This document shows, in pieces, positions 26,740 to 35,646 of a DNA stretch of 64,000 nucleotides. The number at the start of each line of letters is the position of its first letter. Position 1 is the stretch's first letter. Below the pieces are notes generated by a model. The model was not told where the DNA came from. It searched no databases and saw only the letters and a program-made list of their open reading frames with translations. Origin of the DNA: Gelidibacter pelagius (lineage in GTDB: Bacteria; Bacteroidota; Bacteroidia; Flavobacteriales; Flavobacteriaceae); NCBI RefSeq assembly GCF_017581925.1, contig NZ_JAGEVG010000012.1, positions 1 through 64,000 of the forward strand. The letters run 5' to 3'. Made by a program: the position numbers and the translations under genes.

Positions 26740-28737
26740 ATGAAAAAGCTCATAACAGCTGTGATTTGGATGTTTTGTGGCGGATTTATCTTCGCTCAAG
26801 AATCCCATGACACTAAAAAAGATACGACCAAATTAGATGAAATCACTTTGGTTGGCAGACGTAAATTAAGTAATTATCGACAAGAAAAAACCTTATCGAG
26901 TATTGATGATTATTTAGAAAAATCGAATAAAATTACTATGATCAAGCGTGGCAATTACGCTTGGGAACCCGCCATGAACAATATGAACAGCGAGCGGTTA
27001 AACGTGACTATTGATGGTATGCAGATATTTGGGGCCTGTACTGATAAAATGGATCCCATTACCTCTTATGTTGATGTATCCAATTTGCAGAAAGTAAGCA
27101 TCGGCTCAGGACAATCAGGATCTGAAAATGGGCATACTATCGGAGGAGGTATCGATTTGCAGTTACCAAATTCTAAATTCCAAGGTTCCGGATTAAAAAC
27201 AAGTGTCGATCTGGGCTATGAAACCAATGGCAACTATAGAACGGGTGGTTTGGATCTGGAATATTCTGGTGCTATATTCTATCTCAATGCTGATGGCATC
27301 TATCGTAAGTCAGATAATTACGATGCAGGAAATAATGAGGAAGTGCTGTATTCGCAATTTCAAAAATATAATATTTCGCTGCAAAGTGGCTATAAATTGA
27401 ATGAGCATCACACATTAGAGGCAGCCGTCATTTATGACAAGGCAACTGATGTCGGATATCCTGCACTGACTATGGACGTTTCGCTTGCCGAAGCACTGAT
27501 TACTTCAGTAACGCATAAATATGAAAATGATTCGACCTTTATTCAGTCTTTGGAGTCTAAGCTTTATTACAACACCATCACTCATGTAATGGACGATTCC
27601 AAACGTCCAGATGTGCCTATTCGCATGGACATGCCTGGATGGAGTGATACTTATGGGTTTTATAGTAAAGCGTCTATGCAGGTGAGCAAACACGCACTTG
27701 AAGTCAATCTCAATGGGTTTTACAACCGCTCCTGGGCAGAAATGACTATGTATCCCAACGATCTCAATCAATCTGCTATGTTTATGTACACATGGCCAGA
27801 TATTCGAACCTTGTATTCAGGTATTTACGCTAAAGATACTTATGCTATTAATGATCATACTTCTTTATCAGCAGCCTTGAGGGTCGGATTTCATCAAAAT
27901 GAGATTGCCAAAGAAACCGGCTTGGAAAGTCTTCAAATATTCTATCCGGAAATTGGAGCTCTAAAAAACAGAGCCTTGTCCAGTTTTACAACCAATTACC
28001 TATATAAAAAAGAGCATTATGATGTGTCTTTTGGAGCAGGTTATGGTGAAAGAGCACCATCAGTCAGCGAAGGTTATGGGTTTTTCCTCTTCAATAGTTT
28101 TGACAACTATGATTATATAGGCAATCCGACCTTAAATAACGAAAAGTCTATTGAAGCCAATTTTAAAGCGAATTACCACGAGAATAATTTTCATATAGGA
28201 TTGGAGACCTCTTATTTTTATATCATGGATTATATCATTGGAAATATAGATGAAAGCTTGAGTGCAATGACTATTGGTGCTGATGGTGTAAGAGTATACG
28301 ATGCGCTTTCAAATGCCAAAATATTTAATGTGTATTTGAATTCATCTTACAAGCTTTCAAATTCATTTTCAGTAAATGGAACTGTGGGCTACAATTATGG
28401 AAGTGGTAGCAATGGCGAGAACCTACCTTTGATAAAACCCTTTTCCTATTTGGCGGAAGTGAACTATTCAATTCCAAAATTTAACGCGGCGTTACAATTG
28501 GAAGGTAATGGCAATCAAACCCGATATAGCAGTTATTATGGCGAAGATGAAACGCCATCATACGCGACTTTAAACTTAAATTTAGGCAATGAATTTAATC
28601 TCAAGACCAATAAGGTGGTCTTGAAATATGGGATAGAAAATATTTTGGACACTAATTATTCAACTTATGCCGACTGGAATAATATTCCACGACAAGGCCG
28701 AAATTTTTATATAAATATGTCTTATGTAATCTATTAG
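26740..28737 (+). CDS. TonB-dependent copper receptor, NosA/OprC-like
   Basis: A 665-residue outer-membrane receptor with a signal peptide (ending IFAQ), an N-terminal plug domain and a 22-strand-like barrel ending in an aromatic C-terminal strand. In the plug, NVTIDGMQIFGACTDKMDP matches the copper-binding segment of OprC/NosA receptors, which have Cys and Met in C-x3-MDP. The plug also contains SGSENGHTIGGGIDLQL. NosA imports copper for N2O reductase, and the position directly after nosY supports this. The ATG at 26740 is chosen; earlier in-frame codons fall inside the palindromic repeat. It ends 1 bp from the converging hemerythrin gene. Confidence 0.9.
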   Translation: MKKLITAVIWMFCGGFIFAQESHDTKKDTTKLDEITLVGRRKLSNYRQEKTLSSIDDYLEKSNKITMIKRGNYAWEPAMNNMNSERLNVTIDGMQIFGACTDKMDPITSYVDVSNLQKVSIGSGQSGSENGHTIGGGIDLQLPNSKFQGSGLKTSVDLGYETNGNYRTGGLDLEYSGAIFYLNADGIYRKSDNYDAGNNEEVLYSQFQKYNISLQSGYKLNEHHTLEAAVIYDKATDVGYPALTMDVSLAEALITSVTHKYENDSTFIQSLESKLYYNTITHVMDDSKRPDVPIRMDMPGWSDTYGFYSKASMQVSKHALEVNLNGFYNRSWAEMTMYPNDLNQSAMFMYTWPDIRTLYSGIYAKDTYAINDHTSLSAALRVGFHQNEIAKETGLESLQIFYPEIGALKNRALSSFTTNYLYKKEHYDVSFGAGYGERAPSVSEGYGFFLFNSFDNYDYIGNPTLNNEKSIEANFKANYHENNFHIGLETSYFYIMDYIIGNIDESLSAMTIGADGVRVYDALSNAKIFNVYLNSSYKLSNSFSVNGTVGYNYGSGSNGENLPLIKPFSYLAEVNYSIPKFNAALQLEGNGNQTRYSSYYGEDETPSYATLNLNLGNEFNLKTNKVVLKYGIENILDTNYSTYADWNNIPRQGRNFYINMSYVIY

Positions 28738-28738
28738 A

Positions 28739-29200
28739 TCAGCGCCAGAACTCATCACTCACATTGTCTACAAAGCGTTCGTCATGATGAATGTCTTCAA
28801 TGAGTGCCAATTGTGCTTCTGTAGCGTTCTTTTGGATTTCGGGAAAAAGTATACGTTCTTCAAATCGGATGTGCTGCTCTAATTCCTCTTCAATTTTATG
28901 AAGGGACTTTTCAATATCCTTTTCGTCATTGAAGAGGCGTTTTAGGCGTCTGTGCTCAGCCAAGGCACGTTTTACCAATTCATTGTCTGCTTTTAAAAGC
29001 GGGAAGATATGGGCTTCTTCAAGTTCAAAATGTGGAATCAGTTCATTTTCAAAAAACCAATCGGCGTAGGTTTTAATGCGCTCAATTTCGATGTTTTTGC
29101 TGAATCCACTTCTGATTTTCCAAGAAAGCAATAAACCATGATGGTGCTCTCTGCTGAAAGGTTGAAGTGCTTTATGTCGTTTTAACGGTTTTTGTTTCAT
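28739..29200 (-). CDS. Hemerythrin-domain protein
   Basis: A 153-residue cytoplasmic four-helix protein with a hemerythrin-like di-iron site. Ligands are plausible in FSREHHHGLLLSW, IPHFELEEAHIFP, LAEHRRLKR and HIRFEERILFPEI. Such proteins bind O2 or NO or act in iron-sulfur repair. It overlaps the upstream membrane-protein gene by 29 bp, so the two are translated together. It lies beside Ric, a second di-iron hemerythrin protein. The function is probably NO or oxygen sensing/protection, inferred from context. Confidence 0.88.
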   Translation of the reverse strand: MKQKPLKRHKALQPFSREHHHGLLLSWKIRSGFSKNIEIERIKTYADWFFENELIPHFELEEAHIFPLLKADNELVKRALAEHRRLKRLFNDEKDIEKSLHKIEEELEQHIRFEERILFPEIQKNATEAQLALIEDIHHDERFVDNVSDEFWR

Positions 29201-30398
29201 GATTGATAATATTTAAGATAAAAATTAAAATGCCTAAGGGCAAAAGAATACTGCTAATGAAAAGCAATAAATAATAGTTGGGTAACATCCCAAGGGCAAA
29301 ATAGTAAAAAAGACCCTGAATAAGCAATAAAACCTCAGTTGCAATGAATCCGATGATGAAACAATAGATTCCAAAGGTCAAAGGCTTGCTTTTAATGGAA
29401 ATCAGGTTTGAGCTCAAAAGGAATGCAAACAAAAATCCTGTGATGACTCCTAACATCATCAAATGGATAAAACCAATCACAAAATTGTGATACTGGTAGG
29501 CCATTCTCGAGATGGTGGGCACGATAGAACTGGTTTGTAGAGCTATTTTCATGATAAAAGAAATGAGTGCCAAAGCATACATCGATTTGATCAGTGTTGG
29601 TGTCTTCCTCCAGAATTCCTGCCAGTGTGGACGCAGCAATAAGATAAAGTAATATCCTGATAAAAGCTGTAATAATGCACCCAGTCCATTAATCCATAAA
29701 AGTATAGAATGAAAGGCATACCAACTAACAGGTAAGGCAAAGGTCAGTACGGTGGAGGCAATAAGTGTGATGAAAAAACGCTGAAAAAGCGGGGTGCCTT
29801 TTATATTAAATTGATGTAGGAATACCGCTAAAACAGCAAACATAAACCAACCATTAAACTGAAAATGCAGGAAAAACTGAATAGCTATTTGAAAAAATGC
29901 AGATTCTATCCCCAATTTTGCAGCCGCTGGACCTAAGCACCAAATACCAATAGTAGAAATGAACATAAAAACTAATGAAGCCTTCAGCAGTAATTGTATA
30001 GGTTTTGAATGGATTTTGTGATGTTTCCATATCAATCGGATAAACAGGTAGCTACATATAATATGCAAGGTTGAAAAACTAATGGAGATGGCAGCGTATC
30101 CTTGAAATGGAAAACTGACCATCATGCCAATCACGGCAATCTCCGTGAGCCAAAATAGACGGTTATAAACCGGTTTCTTATCTGGGATAAAATGATGGAT
30201 TAGCAGCACATATAACATGAGATATACCCAACCCAACATTGCGCCATGCGAATGGGCATGCATCAGGCTCCTAAATTCAAAGGGTAGGGGTTTTACAAAT
30301 TCATGAAGGGGAATCACAAAAACATACCGTAACATCAAACCCATTATGGCTGCGACCAAAAAGTTTATGAGACATACGATAACGAGTTTTTTCTGCAT
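29172..30398 (-). CDS. Polytopic membrane protein, oxidase-subunit-I-like
   Basis: A 408-residue protein with about 12 membrane helices. It has histidine motifs RSLMHAHSHGAMLGW in helix 2, HFQFNGWFM in the middle and FIHLMMLGVITGF near the end. These resemble haem-binding helices of haem-copper oxidase subunit I. I see no H-x3-YH or HH pair for a CuB site, so it is unlikely to be a full oxidase or NO reductase on its own. It overlaps the hemerythrin gene by 29 bp and sits next to ric and the NsrR-like regulator, which points to NO handling. I call the family only tentatively. Confidence 0.7.
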   Translation of the reverse strand: MQKKLVIVCLINFLVAAIMGLMLRYVFVIPLHEFVKPLPFEFRSLMHAHSHGAMLGWVYLMLYVLLIHHFIPDKKPVYNRLFWLTEIAVIGMMVSFPFQGYAAISISFSTLHIICSYLFIRLIWKHHKIHSKPIQLLLKASLVFMFISTIGIWCLGPAAAKLGIESAFFQIAIQFFLHFQFNGWFMFAVLAVFLHQFNIKGTPLFQRFFITLIASTVLTFALPVSWYAFHSILLWINGLGALLQLLSGYYFILLLRPHWQEFWRKTPTLIKSMYALALISFIMKIALQTSSIVPTISRMAYQYHNFVIGFIHLMMLGVITGFLFAFLLSSNLISIKSKPLTFGIYCFIIGFIATEVLLLIQGLFYYFALGMLPNYYLLLFISSILLPLGILIFILNIINHETKTVKTT

Positions 30399-30650
30399 TT
30401 AAGAGGTTTTCATCATTCAATAAATGAATCCACTATGATAGGATTTTTTTTGATAAATAAAGAATTTATAAAGAAGAATTCTTTAGTCATTCTGTATAGT
30501 GTCAGGCTATGATGTTTCAAAATTAAATAGAAAAACACTCCCTAATCGTATCTTTTATTGCGGTACTTGAATTTCTTCAAAGAAGCATACAAATACCACA
30601 GCAGGCCAAGAAACGAAAAAGAAGTGTCTTATCAACAATTAAAACCAAAA

Positions 30651-31382
30651 CTAATTGAGAGTTTGTTCCAGCGCAATTGCTTTAGGGAACAATATATTAT
30701 TTTCTAAATGTATATGTAGATGTAAATCCTTTTCAAATTCATCCAACATGGCAAAGGTTACTTTGTACGTGTTGCAGGCATCCGCTGGTGGCGTATAATT
30801 ATTTGTCAGTTCCACGATTTTTCTGAAGCGATCACCTTCAAGTTCATGATCATGTTTCATCAAGGCAATTGGATTTTCTACAGTTGTAAATTGTGGCGAT
30901 TCAATTTTAGTACCTTCCATTTGGGCCTTCACCATACGCTTTATAAAAGGGAAGAGAATAAGTTCTTCTTTTTTCATGTGAGATGCCATCTCTTTGGCAC
31001 AGCCGATAAAAAGTGTTGTAATTTCTAAAAGTTCAGGATGTCTTTGTCCGTGTACTTTACAAAGTTTATCTAAAAATTGACGTAATATTGGTGTTTTTTC
31101 TTCAACATATCGGTGGTGTTTCTTTTCGATATATTCTGCCAACAAATCCAATGGCCATGATTTATAGTCAATAGATTGTTGGTTGTTTGAAATTTGAATT
31201 TCCAGGAGTTTACCGAGTAATTCCTCGACCTCGATATTATTTTTTTTGCATACCTCTTCAACAGTTCTATCACCTTTACAGCAAAAGTCGATACCATAGT
31301 TTGAAAATACCGCTGCGGTTCTAAAGTCGTCAGCCACAAACTGACCGATCTGTTTTTGTGCGTCTTTATGTAATGTTTCCAT
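30651..31382 (-). CDS. ric: Ric (ScdA/YtfE) iron-sulfur cluster repair protein
   Basis: A 243-residue di-iron repair protein. The N-terminal ScdA/DUF542 domain carries the cysteines of FSNYGIDFCCKGDRTVEEVC, and the C-terminal hemerythrin domain has histidines in KKHHRYV, GQRHPEL, MASHMKKEELILFPF, MKHDHELEGDRF and LHLHIHLENNILFP. Ric repairs iron-sulfur clusters damaged by NO or oxidants. The ATG at 31382 is preferred to a TTG at 31409. The GGATAGTTTTATCC operator-like palindrome lies between this gene and rrf2, supporting NO-responsive control. The 252-bp gap downstream to the membrane-protein gene holds nothing I can name. Confidence 0.94.
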   Translation of the reverse strand: METLHKDAQKQIGQFVADDFRTAAVFSNYGIDFCCKGDRTVEEVCKKNNIEVEELLGKLLEIQISNNQQSIDYKSWPLDLLAEYIEKKHHRYVEEKTPILRQFLDKLCKVHGQRHPELLEITTLFIGCAKEMASHMKKEELILFPFIKRMVKAQMEGTKIESPQFTTVENPIALMKHDHELEGDRFRKIVELTNNYTPPADACNTYKVTFAMLDEFEKDLHLHIHLENNILFPKAIALEQTLN

Positions 31383-31450
31383 AAATTTCTTCCCATCCTC
31401 TATAAACAAGGATTTTTTCGGGTGCTTATTAATTAGACAATTATTATTTC

Positions 31451-31464
31451 GGATAGTTTTATCC
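31451..31464. promoter_or_regulatory. NsrR-like operator between rrf2 and ric
   Basis: GGATAGTTTTATCC, read on the minus strand as GGATAAAACTATCC, fits the consensus GGAyAAAAnyrTCC. It is 68 bp upstream of the ric ATG. A matching -7 box was not identified. Confidence 0.65.
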
Positions 31465-31487
31465 TATTTATATATAAATTTTTTTTT

Positions 31488-31922
31488 TTAAATTTTTAAA
31501 AATGAAGCCCCAGATTTGATGTCTAAAGCCAGTTGCTCAAGATTAGTGCTTTCCAACATTAGTTTTAACTCGTTGCGTATCACTTTAAATTGGTCGTGGA
31601 CAGGGCATGGGTGATTCTCATCACAAACGTTCAAACCCAAACCACAACCGTGATAAATGCTGTCGCCGTCAATGGAATTTACAATTTGAGACAGTTTGAT
31701 TGAGGAAATCTCTTCTTTCGGAATTTCGAATCCACCATGAGCACCTTTTACTGAATTGATAATGTCGTTCCTTACTAAGGCTTGAAGTATTTTTGCAGTA
31801 AACGCTTCTGGGGAATCGATTTCTTTAGCAATCTCCTTTAAACTGACCCGATTGCCATCATAAGAGTTCAAGGCTATATAGATAGATGCTTTAATACCGT
31901 ATTCGCAAGCTTTTGAAAACAT
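31488..31922 (-). CDS. Rrf2-family regulator, NsrR-like
   Basis: A 144-residue Rrf2-family DNA-binding regulator. The winged-helix region starts MFSKACEYGIKASIYIA and runs through SLKEIAKEIDSPEAFTAKILQALV, which includes the recognition helix. The iron-sulfur motif is C-x6-C-x5-C in YHGCGLGLNVCDENHPCP, as in NsrR/IscR-type sensors. NsrR responds to NO through its cluster. The gene is immediately upstream of ric. Its own promoter has a GGACAAAATTATCC palindrome, and the same palindrome occurs at ric, nirK and nos. IscR- or RsrR-like function is the alternative. Confidence 0.9.
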   Translation of the reverse strand: MFSKACEYGIKASIYIALNSYDGNRVSLKEIAKEIDSPEAFTAKILQALVRNDIINSVKGAHGGFEIPKEEISSIKLSQIVNSIDGDSIYHGCGLGLNVCDENHPCPVHDQFKVIRNELKLMLESTNLEQLALDIKSGASFLKI

Positions 31923-31941
31923 ATTGGGTTTTTAATTTAAA

Positions 31942-31979
31942 CAAATATACATTAAAATTTAATTCGGACAAAATTATCC
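31942..31979 (-). promoter_or_regulatory. rrf2 promoter with NsrR-like operator
   Basis: On the minus strand TATATTTG (31942-31949) is a -7 box. The palindrome GGACAAAATTATCC (31966-31979) lies 16 bp upstream, overlapping the -33 region. Bound there, the regulator would block polymerase, which fits autorepression. Confidence 0.75.
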
Positions 31980-32002
31980 GCATTAAAACATTGCTAATAT
32001 TT

Positions 32003-32704
32003 TTAATCACAATCAATCGTACCTTGGACCATATCAACAACCGGCGCAGGGGATATATAAGGAATACCTAAGCCCATGCCTCGAAGAATAAATAATAGAC
32101 CTATGACCACTACAAATACTGGAATTGCTTTTTGAATACGCTGTTTTACTGTGGTATTTAGAAATTTTCCGAGATAAATGGCTGATGTCATCAACGGGAT
32201 GGTACCTATACCAAAGAGTGCCATATATAAACTGCCTTTTAGGGCGCCTTCCATGCCTAAAGAAGCAAAAACTGCCATATAGACAAGTCCACAAGGCAAA
32301 AAGCCATTTAGGAATCCGATAGTCAAAAAAGTGTCCGCAGTTTTTTTCTTAAAAGCTTGGCCCAGAGCTCTCTTCACTCTAGAAATCAGCTTATATATAG
32401 GTTTCGAAAAATTGTATTTATTGAAAATTTTTGTAGGCATGAGAACGACTACGATCATCAAAATACCAATAAATATGGAGAGTTGTTGTTGCAAGCCAAA
32501 AATATAAAGACTTTTTCCAACCAATCCGAAGAAGAGACCTATAATACTATAGGCTAAAAGCCTTCCGAAATGATAGGTGAAAATCTGGAAAACTTTTTTG
32601 GCGGAGTTTTCACGATCTACAGGTAACATAAAGGCGATTGGCCCACACATGCCCACGCAATGAAAACTTCCTAAAAGACCAAGTATGACCGCAGACCAGA
32701 GCAT
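32003..32704 (-). CDS. SafE/TauE-type membrane protein of cco locus
   Basis: A 233-residue integral membrane protein with about six helices. It begins ILGLLGSFHCVGMCGPI, with a cysteine/histidine motif common to this family, and has a second conserved FLNGFLPCGLVYMAVF in helix 4. The sulfite exporter TauE/SafE family label is formal. In Bacteroidota such proteins sit in cbb3 loci beside CcoG/CcoH/CcoI and are thought to help copper delivery to the oxidase, which the two cysteine motifs would suit. It is adjacent to fixH (0 bp). Confidence 0.85.
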   Translation of the reverse strand: MLWSAVILGLLGSFHCVGMCGPIAFMLPVDRENSAKKVFQIFTYHFGRLLAYSIIGLFFGLVGKSLYIFGLQQQLSIFIGILMIVVVLMPTKIFNKYNFSKPIYKLISRVKRALGQAFKKKTADTFLTIGFLNGFLPCGLVYMAVFASLGMEGALKGSLYMALFGIGTIPLMTSAIYLGKFLNTTVKQRIQKAIPVFVVVIGLLFILRGMGLGIPYISPAPVVDMVQGTIDCD

Positions 32705-33151
32705 TTAATAGACAATATCTTTTTTGTACAAATACAAATTTCCGTTATATTGCCAATCCACTTTAATGTTCCAACGACCACCTAACAAACTTTTGTCAGG
32801 TATGAGCAAATTATGGTCAGACAATGAAATTGCACTTTCAAAGTCTAATTGTTTATTAGATGGTCTATATAGGAACACTTTTCCTGTGATTTTTGATAGC
32901 TCCATATCTTTCGGAAAACTAAGAATTATGCCTTCCGGAACGCGTTTCCAAGTAATATCCTCTTTTAGATGTTGCGCGTTTTTCTGTTTGTTCATGTCGT
33001 TTTCAAACTCCAATTCCTGATTGTAGTAGTTCTCAACCACCAAATCATGTTCATACTTTTTGTTGACGGTCATTGAAATAACAAAATACAATATAAAGCT
33101 TATAAAAAATATAAACGCCAACACAATCCCTGTACCCCAATTAATTTTCAT
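32705..33151 (-). CDS. ccoH: FixH/CcoH cbb3 oxidase assembly protein
   Basis: A 148-residue protein with a single N-terminal membrane helix (GIVLAFIFFISFILYFVIS) and a periplasmic FixH domain. Matching features are the KYEHDLVVENYYNQELEFENDMNK segment and the final GGRWNIKVDW. FixH assists assembly of cbb3 oxidase together with CcoG, CcoI and CcoS. It abuts the SafE-like gene and lies 124 bp after ccoG; that gap contains a small hairpin. Confidence 0.92.
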   Translation of the reverse strand: MKINWGTGIVLAFIFFISFILYFVISMTVNKKYEHDLVVENYYNQELEFENDMNKQKNAQHLKEDITWKRVPEGIILSFPKDMELSKITGKVFLYRPSNKQLDFESAISLSDHNLLIPDKSLLGGRWNIKVDWQYNGNLYLYKKDIVY

Positions 33152-33160
33152 AATCCTTTA

Positions 33161-33178
33161 TGCCTGCGAAGGCAGGCA
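33161..33178. repeat. GC-rich hairpin between ccoG and ccoH
   Basis: The perfect stem TGCCTGC/GCAGGCA has a GAAG tetraloop and is followed by TCTCTTTTT. A related GTAGGCAGGAATCTCT string occurs at 20852-20867 after nosZ. It looks like a dispersed flavobacterial repeat, perhaps affecting mRNA stability within the cco operon. Confidence 0.65.
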
Positions 33179-33275
33179 TCTCTTTTTAATTCGTTAATAT
33201 TTAGTTTCTGAAACCTCCACCCCTGAAACTTTGGGAGTAAAACCTTCCCGCTTATTTCGTTCTTTCTCTGCGACG

Positions 33276-34700
33276 CTAATTATAACTTCTCGGTCCCAAA
33301 AAGTTGACAGAAGTGGTTTCAATCAGTTCATCATCACTGTAAACTTCAATCATTACTTTATTCTTGTCCGATTTTAATTCACTTTGGTCAATTTCAATAA
33401 ACATGGTGCCTTCTGCTAATCCTTGCATAGGAACGATAAAACGATCCTCTGCGGAAACCACCTTGACAACGCCTTTATAACCTCTCAATTTGAAATTAAT
33501 TTCTGGAATATCCTTCGTGGTCTTATTGATCAGTTTATAGGTGAATACATTACTGATAATGTTATTTTCCTTGTGTTCATATAATTGACCAGGAAGTCTT
33601 AATACACGCGCTTCTACATCATTTCTCAACATTAACATGCCTATAAGAAGACCTGTTAAGATCACTAAAACCGCAGAGTATCCTTTGAGGCGTGGTGTAA
33701 ATTCGAATTTCTTTTTCTTTTCAATATTTTCTTCACTGGCATATCTGATCAGGCCTTTCGGAAGGTTGATGCTCTCCATGATATGGTCGCACTCGTCAAT
33801 ACACGCCGTACAGTTGATGCATTCCAACTGTGTGCCATTTCTGATGTCAATACCTGTTGGACACACATTCACGCATTGAAAACAATCAATGCAGTCTCCA
33901 AAACCAAGTGCTTCTCTATCTTCGTTTTTACGGAATTTTTTTCTACCATTTTCACCTTCTCCACGTTTGTGGTCATAAGCAACAACTATCGATTTATTAT
34001 CCAATAATACGCCTTGTAATCTTCCATAAGGACAGGCTATTATACATACCTGTTCTCTGAACCATGCAAACACAAAGTAAAAGACACCAGTAAAAATGAG
34101 CAAGGGAAGTAACGTGCTGGCATGGGCCACCGGACCTTCGGCGATATATACCAACAATTTATCGCTGCCAATTAAAAACGCTAAAAATACGTTCGCAATG
34201 ACGAATGAAATGACCAAGAACAGAAACCATTTGAAACCTCGCTTTCTGATCTTTTCCGCATTCCAATCTTGTCGATCCAAACGCATTTGTGCACCTCTGT
34301 CGCCTTCAATGGCGTATTCAATCCGTCTGAATACCATTTCCATGAAAATGGTCTGTGGGCAAATCCATCCGCAGAAAATACGGCCGAAAGCCACTGTAAA
34401 CAGGGCGATAAAAATCACACCTATCAACATTGAAATGACAAAAAGATGAAAGTCTTGAGGCCAAAATGGAAAACCGAAAATATTAAAACGGCGTTCTAAA
34501 ATGTTGAACATTAAAAACTGGTTGCCGTTGATTTTAATAAATGGTGCGGACAAAAAGAAAGCCAAAAGCACATAACTTACCCACTTCCGATAATCGTAAA
34601 ATTTTCCGCTTGGTTTTTTCGGAAATACCCATTTTCGGTTACCTTCTTCAGTGAGTGTACCTATTGAATCTCTAAAGCTTTCGTTTTCAGGAGTCTCCAC
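33276..34700 (-). CDS. ccoG: CcoG cbb3 oxidase accessory ferredoxin-like protein
   Basis: A 474-residue membrane protein with several helices, with CxxxC-type cysteines in GRIFCGWICPQTIFME (NapH-like) and two 4Fe-4S motifs in CIDCFQCVNVCP and CINCTACIDECD. The C-terminal periplasmic part is Ig-like (IDQSELKSDKNKVMIEVYSD). CcoG is the reductase proposed to deliver Cu(I) during cbb3 assembly. Length matches the family. It is 67 bp after ccoP. Confidence 0.95.
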   Translation of the reverse strand: METPENESFRDSIGTLTEEGNRKWVFPKKPSGKFYDYRKWVSYVLLAFFLSAPFIKINGNQFLMFNILERRFNIFGFPFWPQDFHLFVISMLIGVIFIALFTVAFGRIFCGWICPQTIFMEMVFRRIEYAIEGDRGAQMRLDRQDWNAEKIRKRGFKWFLFLVISFVIANVFLAFLIGSDKLLVYIAEGPVAHASTLLPLLIFTGVFYFVFAWFREQVCIIACPYGRLQGVLLDNKSIVVAYDHKRGEGENGRKKFRKNEDREALGFGDCIDCFQCVNVCPTGIDIRNGTQLECINCTACIDECDHIMESINLPKGLIRYASEENIEKKKKFEFTPRLKGYSAVLVILTGLLIGMLMLRNDVEARVLRLPGQLYEHKENNIISNVFTYKLINKTTKDIPEINFKLRGYKGVVKVVSAEDRFIVPMQGLAEGTMFIEIDQSELKSDKNKVMIEVYSDDELIETTSVNFLGPRSYN

Positions 34701-34767
34701 AGTATTTTATATTTTATCCCGAAGGACATGATCGGTTTTTCAAAATAAAAAGCCGAATGATTTTAAT

Positions 34768-35646
34768 CTATTCTTCTACCCAGATATCACCTTCCGGATC
34801 TTTTGGATTTGCAGGTGTTGTTCCTTGAAAAGTCAGGATGTAACTTGATACCTGAGCCATTTCAATTGGCTTTAATGTCGATTTCCATGGAATCATTCCT
34901 TTTCCACTACGCCCACCTTCACTCACGGTATGGAAAATGTTTTTGATTCCACCACCCAAAATCCAATGTTCGTCTGCGAGGTTTGGACCAATTCCACCGC
35001 CACCATCTGGCATATGACAAGCTACGCAATAAGCATCATAAACGACTTTTCCATTAGCTAAATCAGCCGGATCTGTCATAACGGTTACAGAGTCAAAATC
35101 GACCAGATCTTTGGCGTTTTTCTTATACTCTTCCAATTCCATTTTTGCGAGTTCTAAAGTGGAATGTAATTCGTCATATTGGGTTGGCCCGTTAAAGACA
35201 TGAAAACGCAACATATAAACCACTGCGAAGACAATTGAGGCATAAAAACCATAGCGCCACCATGGTGGAAGATCGTTGTCTAGTTCTTTAATACCATCAT
35301 AATCATGATCAAGGATGATTTCACCTTCTTTTTCAATGGGCTTTGAACCCAGCATCTTTTTATAGGTTTTTTTGACCCATTCCACAATTTTTGGAGTCGA
35401 TGTTTTAGTGGTCAGATACCTCGCTTTAGCGTCTTCATCCAAACTTTGAAACATGACATTCTCCAAAGCGGCAATAATAGCTTCAATACCTATAATGAGA
35501 AGCAATACAAACCCTAAGAACAATAAAATCATGGGATTGTTCATAAATGCGGGATCGTGCGGTGTGCCCACAAAGAGTTCTACAATGACCCAGATAATAA
35601 AGAATAGTACGGGTACCCTAACGTATGCTGGAATTAAATTTCTCAT
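34768..35646 (-). CDS. ccoP: cbb3 oxidase subunit III, single-haem CcoP
   Basis: A 292-residue subunit with two membrane helices at the N-terminus (YVRVPVLFFIIWVIVELF; ILLFLGFVLLLIIGIEAII) and a third (YGFYASIVFAVVYMLRF) preceding the cytochrome domain. Only one haem-c site is present, C-V-A-C-H near residue 202, with the axial methionine in GKGMIPWKS. Proteobacterial CcoP has two. Single-haem forms are usual in Bacteroidota as I recall. It overlaps ccoQ by 4 bp. Confidence 0.94.
   Translation of the reverse strand: MRNLIPAYVRVPVLFFIIWVIVELFVGTPHDPAFMNNPMILLFLGFVLLLIIGIEAIIAALENVMFQSLDEDAKARYLTTKTSTPKIVEWVKKTYKKMLGSKPIEKEGEIILDHDYDGIKELDNDLPPWWRYGFYASIVFAVVYMLRFHVFNGPTQYDELHSTLELAKMELEEYKKNAKDLVDFDSVTVMTDPADLANGKVVYDAYCVACHMPDGGGGIGPNLADEHWILGGGIKNIFHTVSEGGRSGKGMIPWKSTLKPIEMAQVSSYILTFQGTTPANPKDPEGDIWVEE

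Noticed and set aside
29172-30398. NO reductase (NorB/qNor) call
   Set aside because: The CuB/FeB histidine pattern in the middle helices is missing and the protein is shorter than NorB, so only an oxidase-subunit-like fold is suggested.
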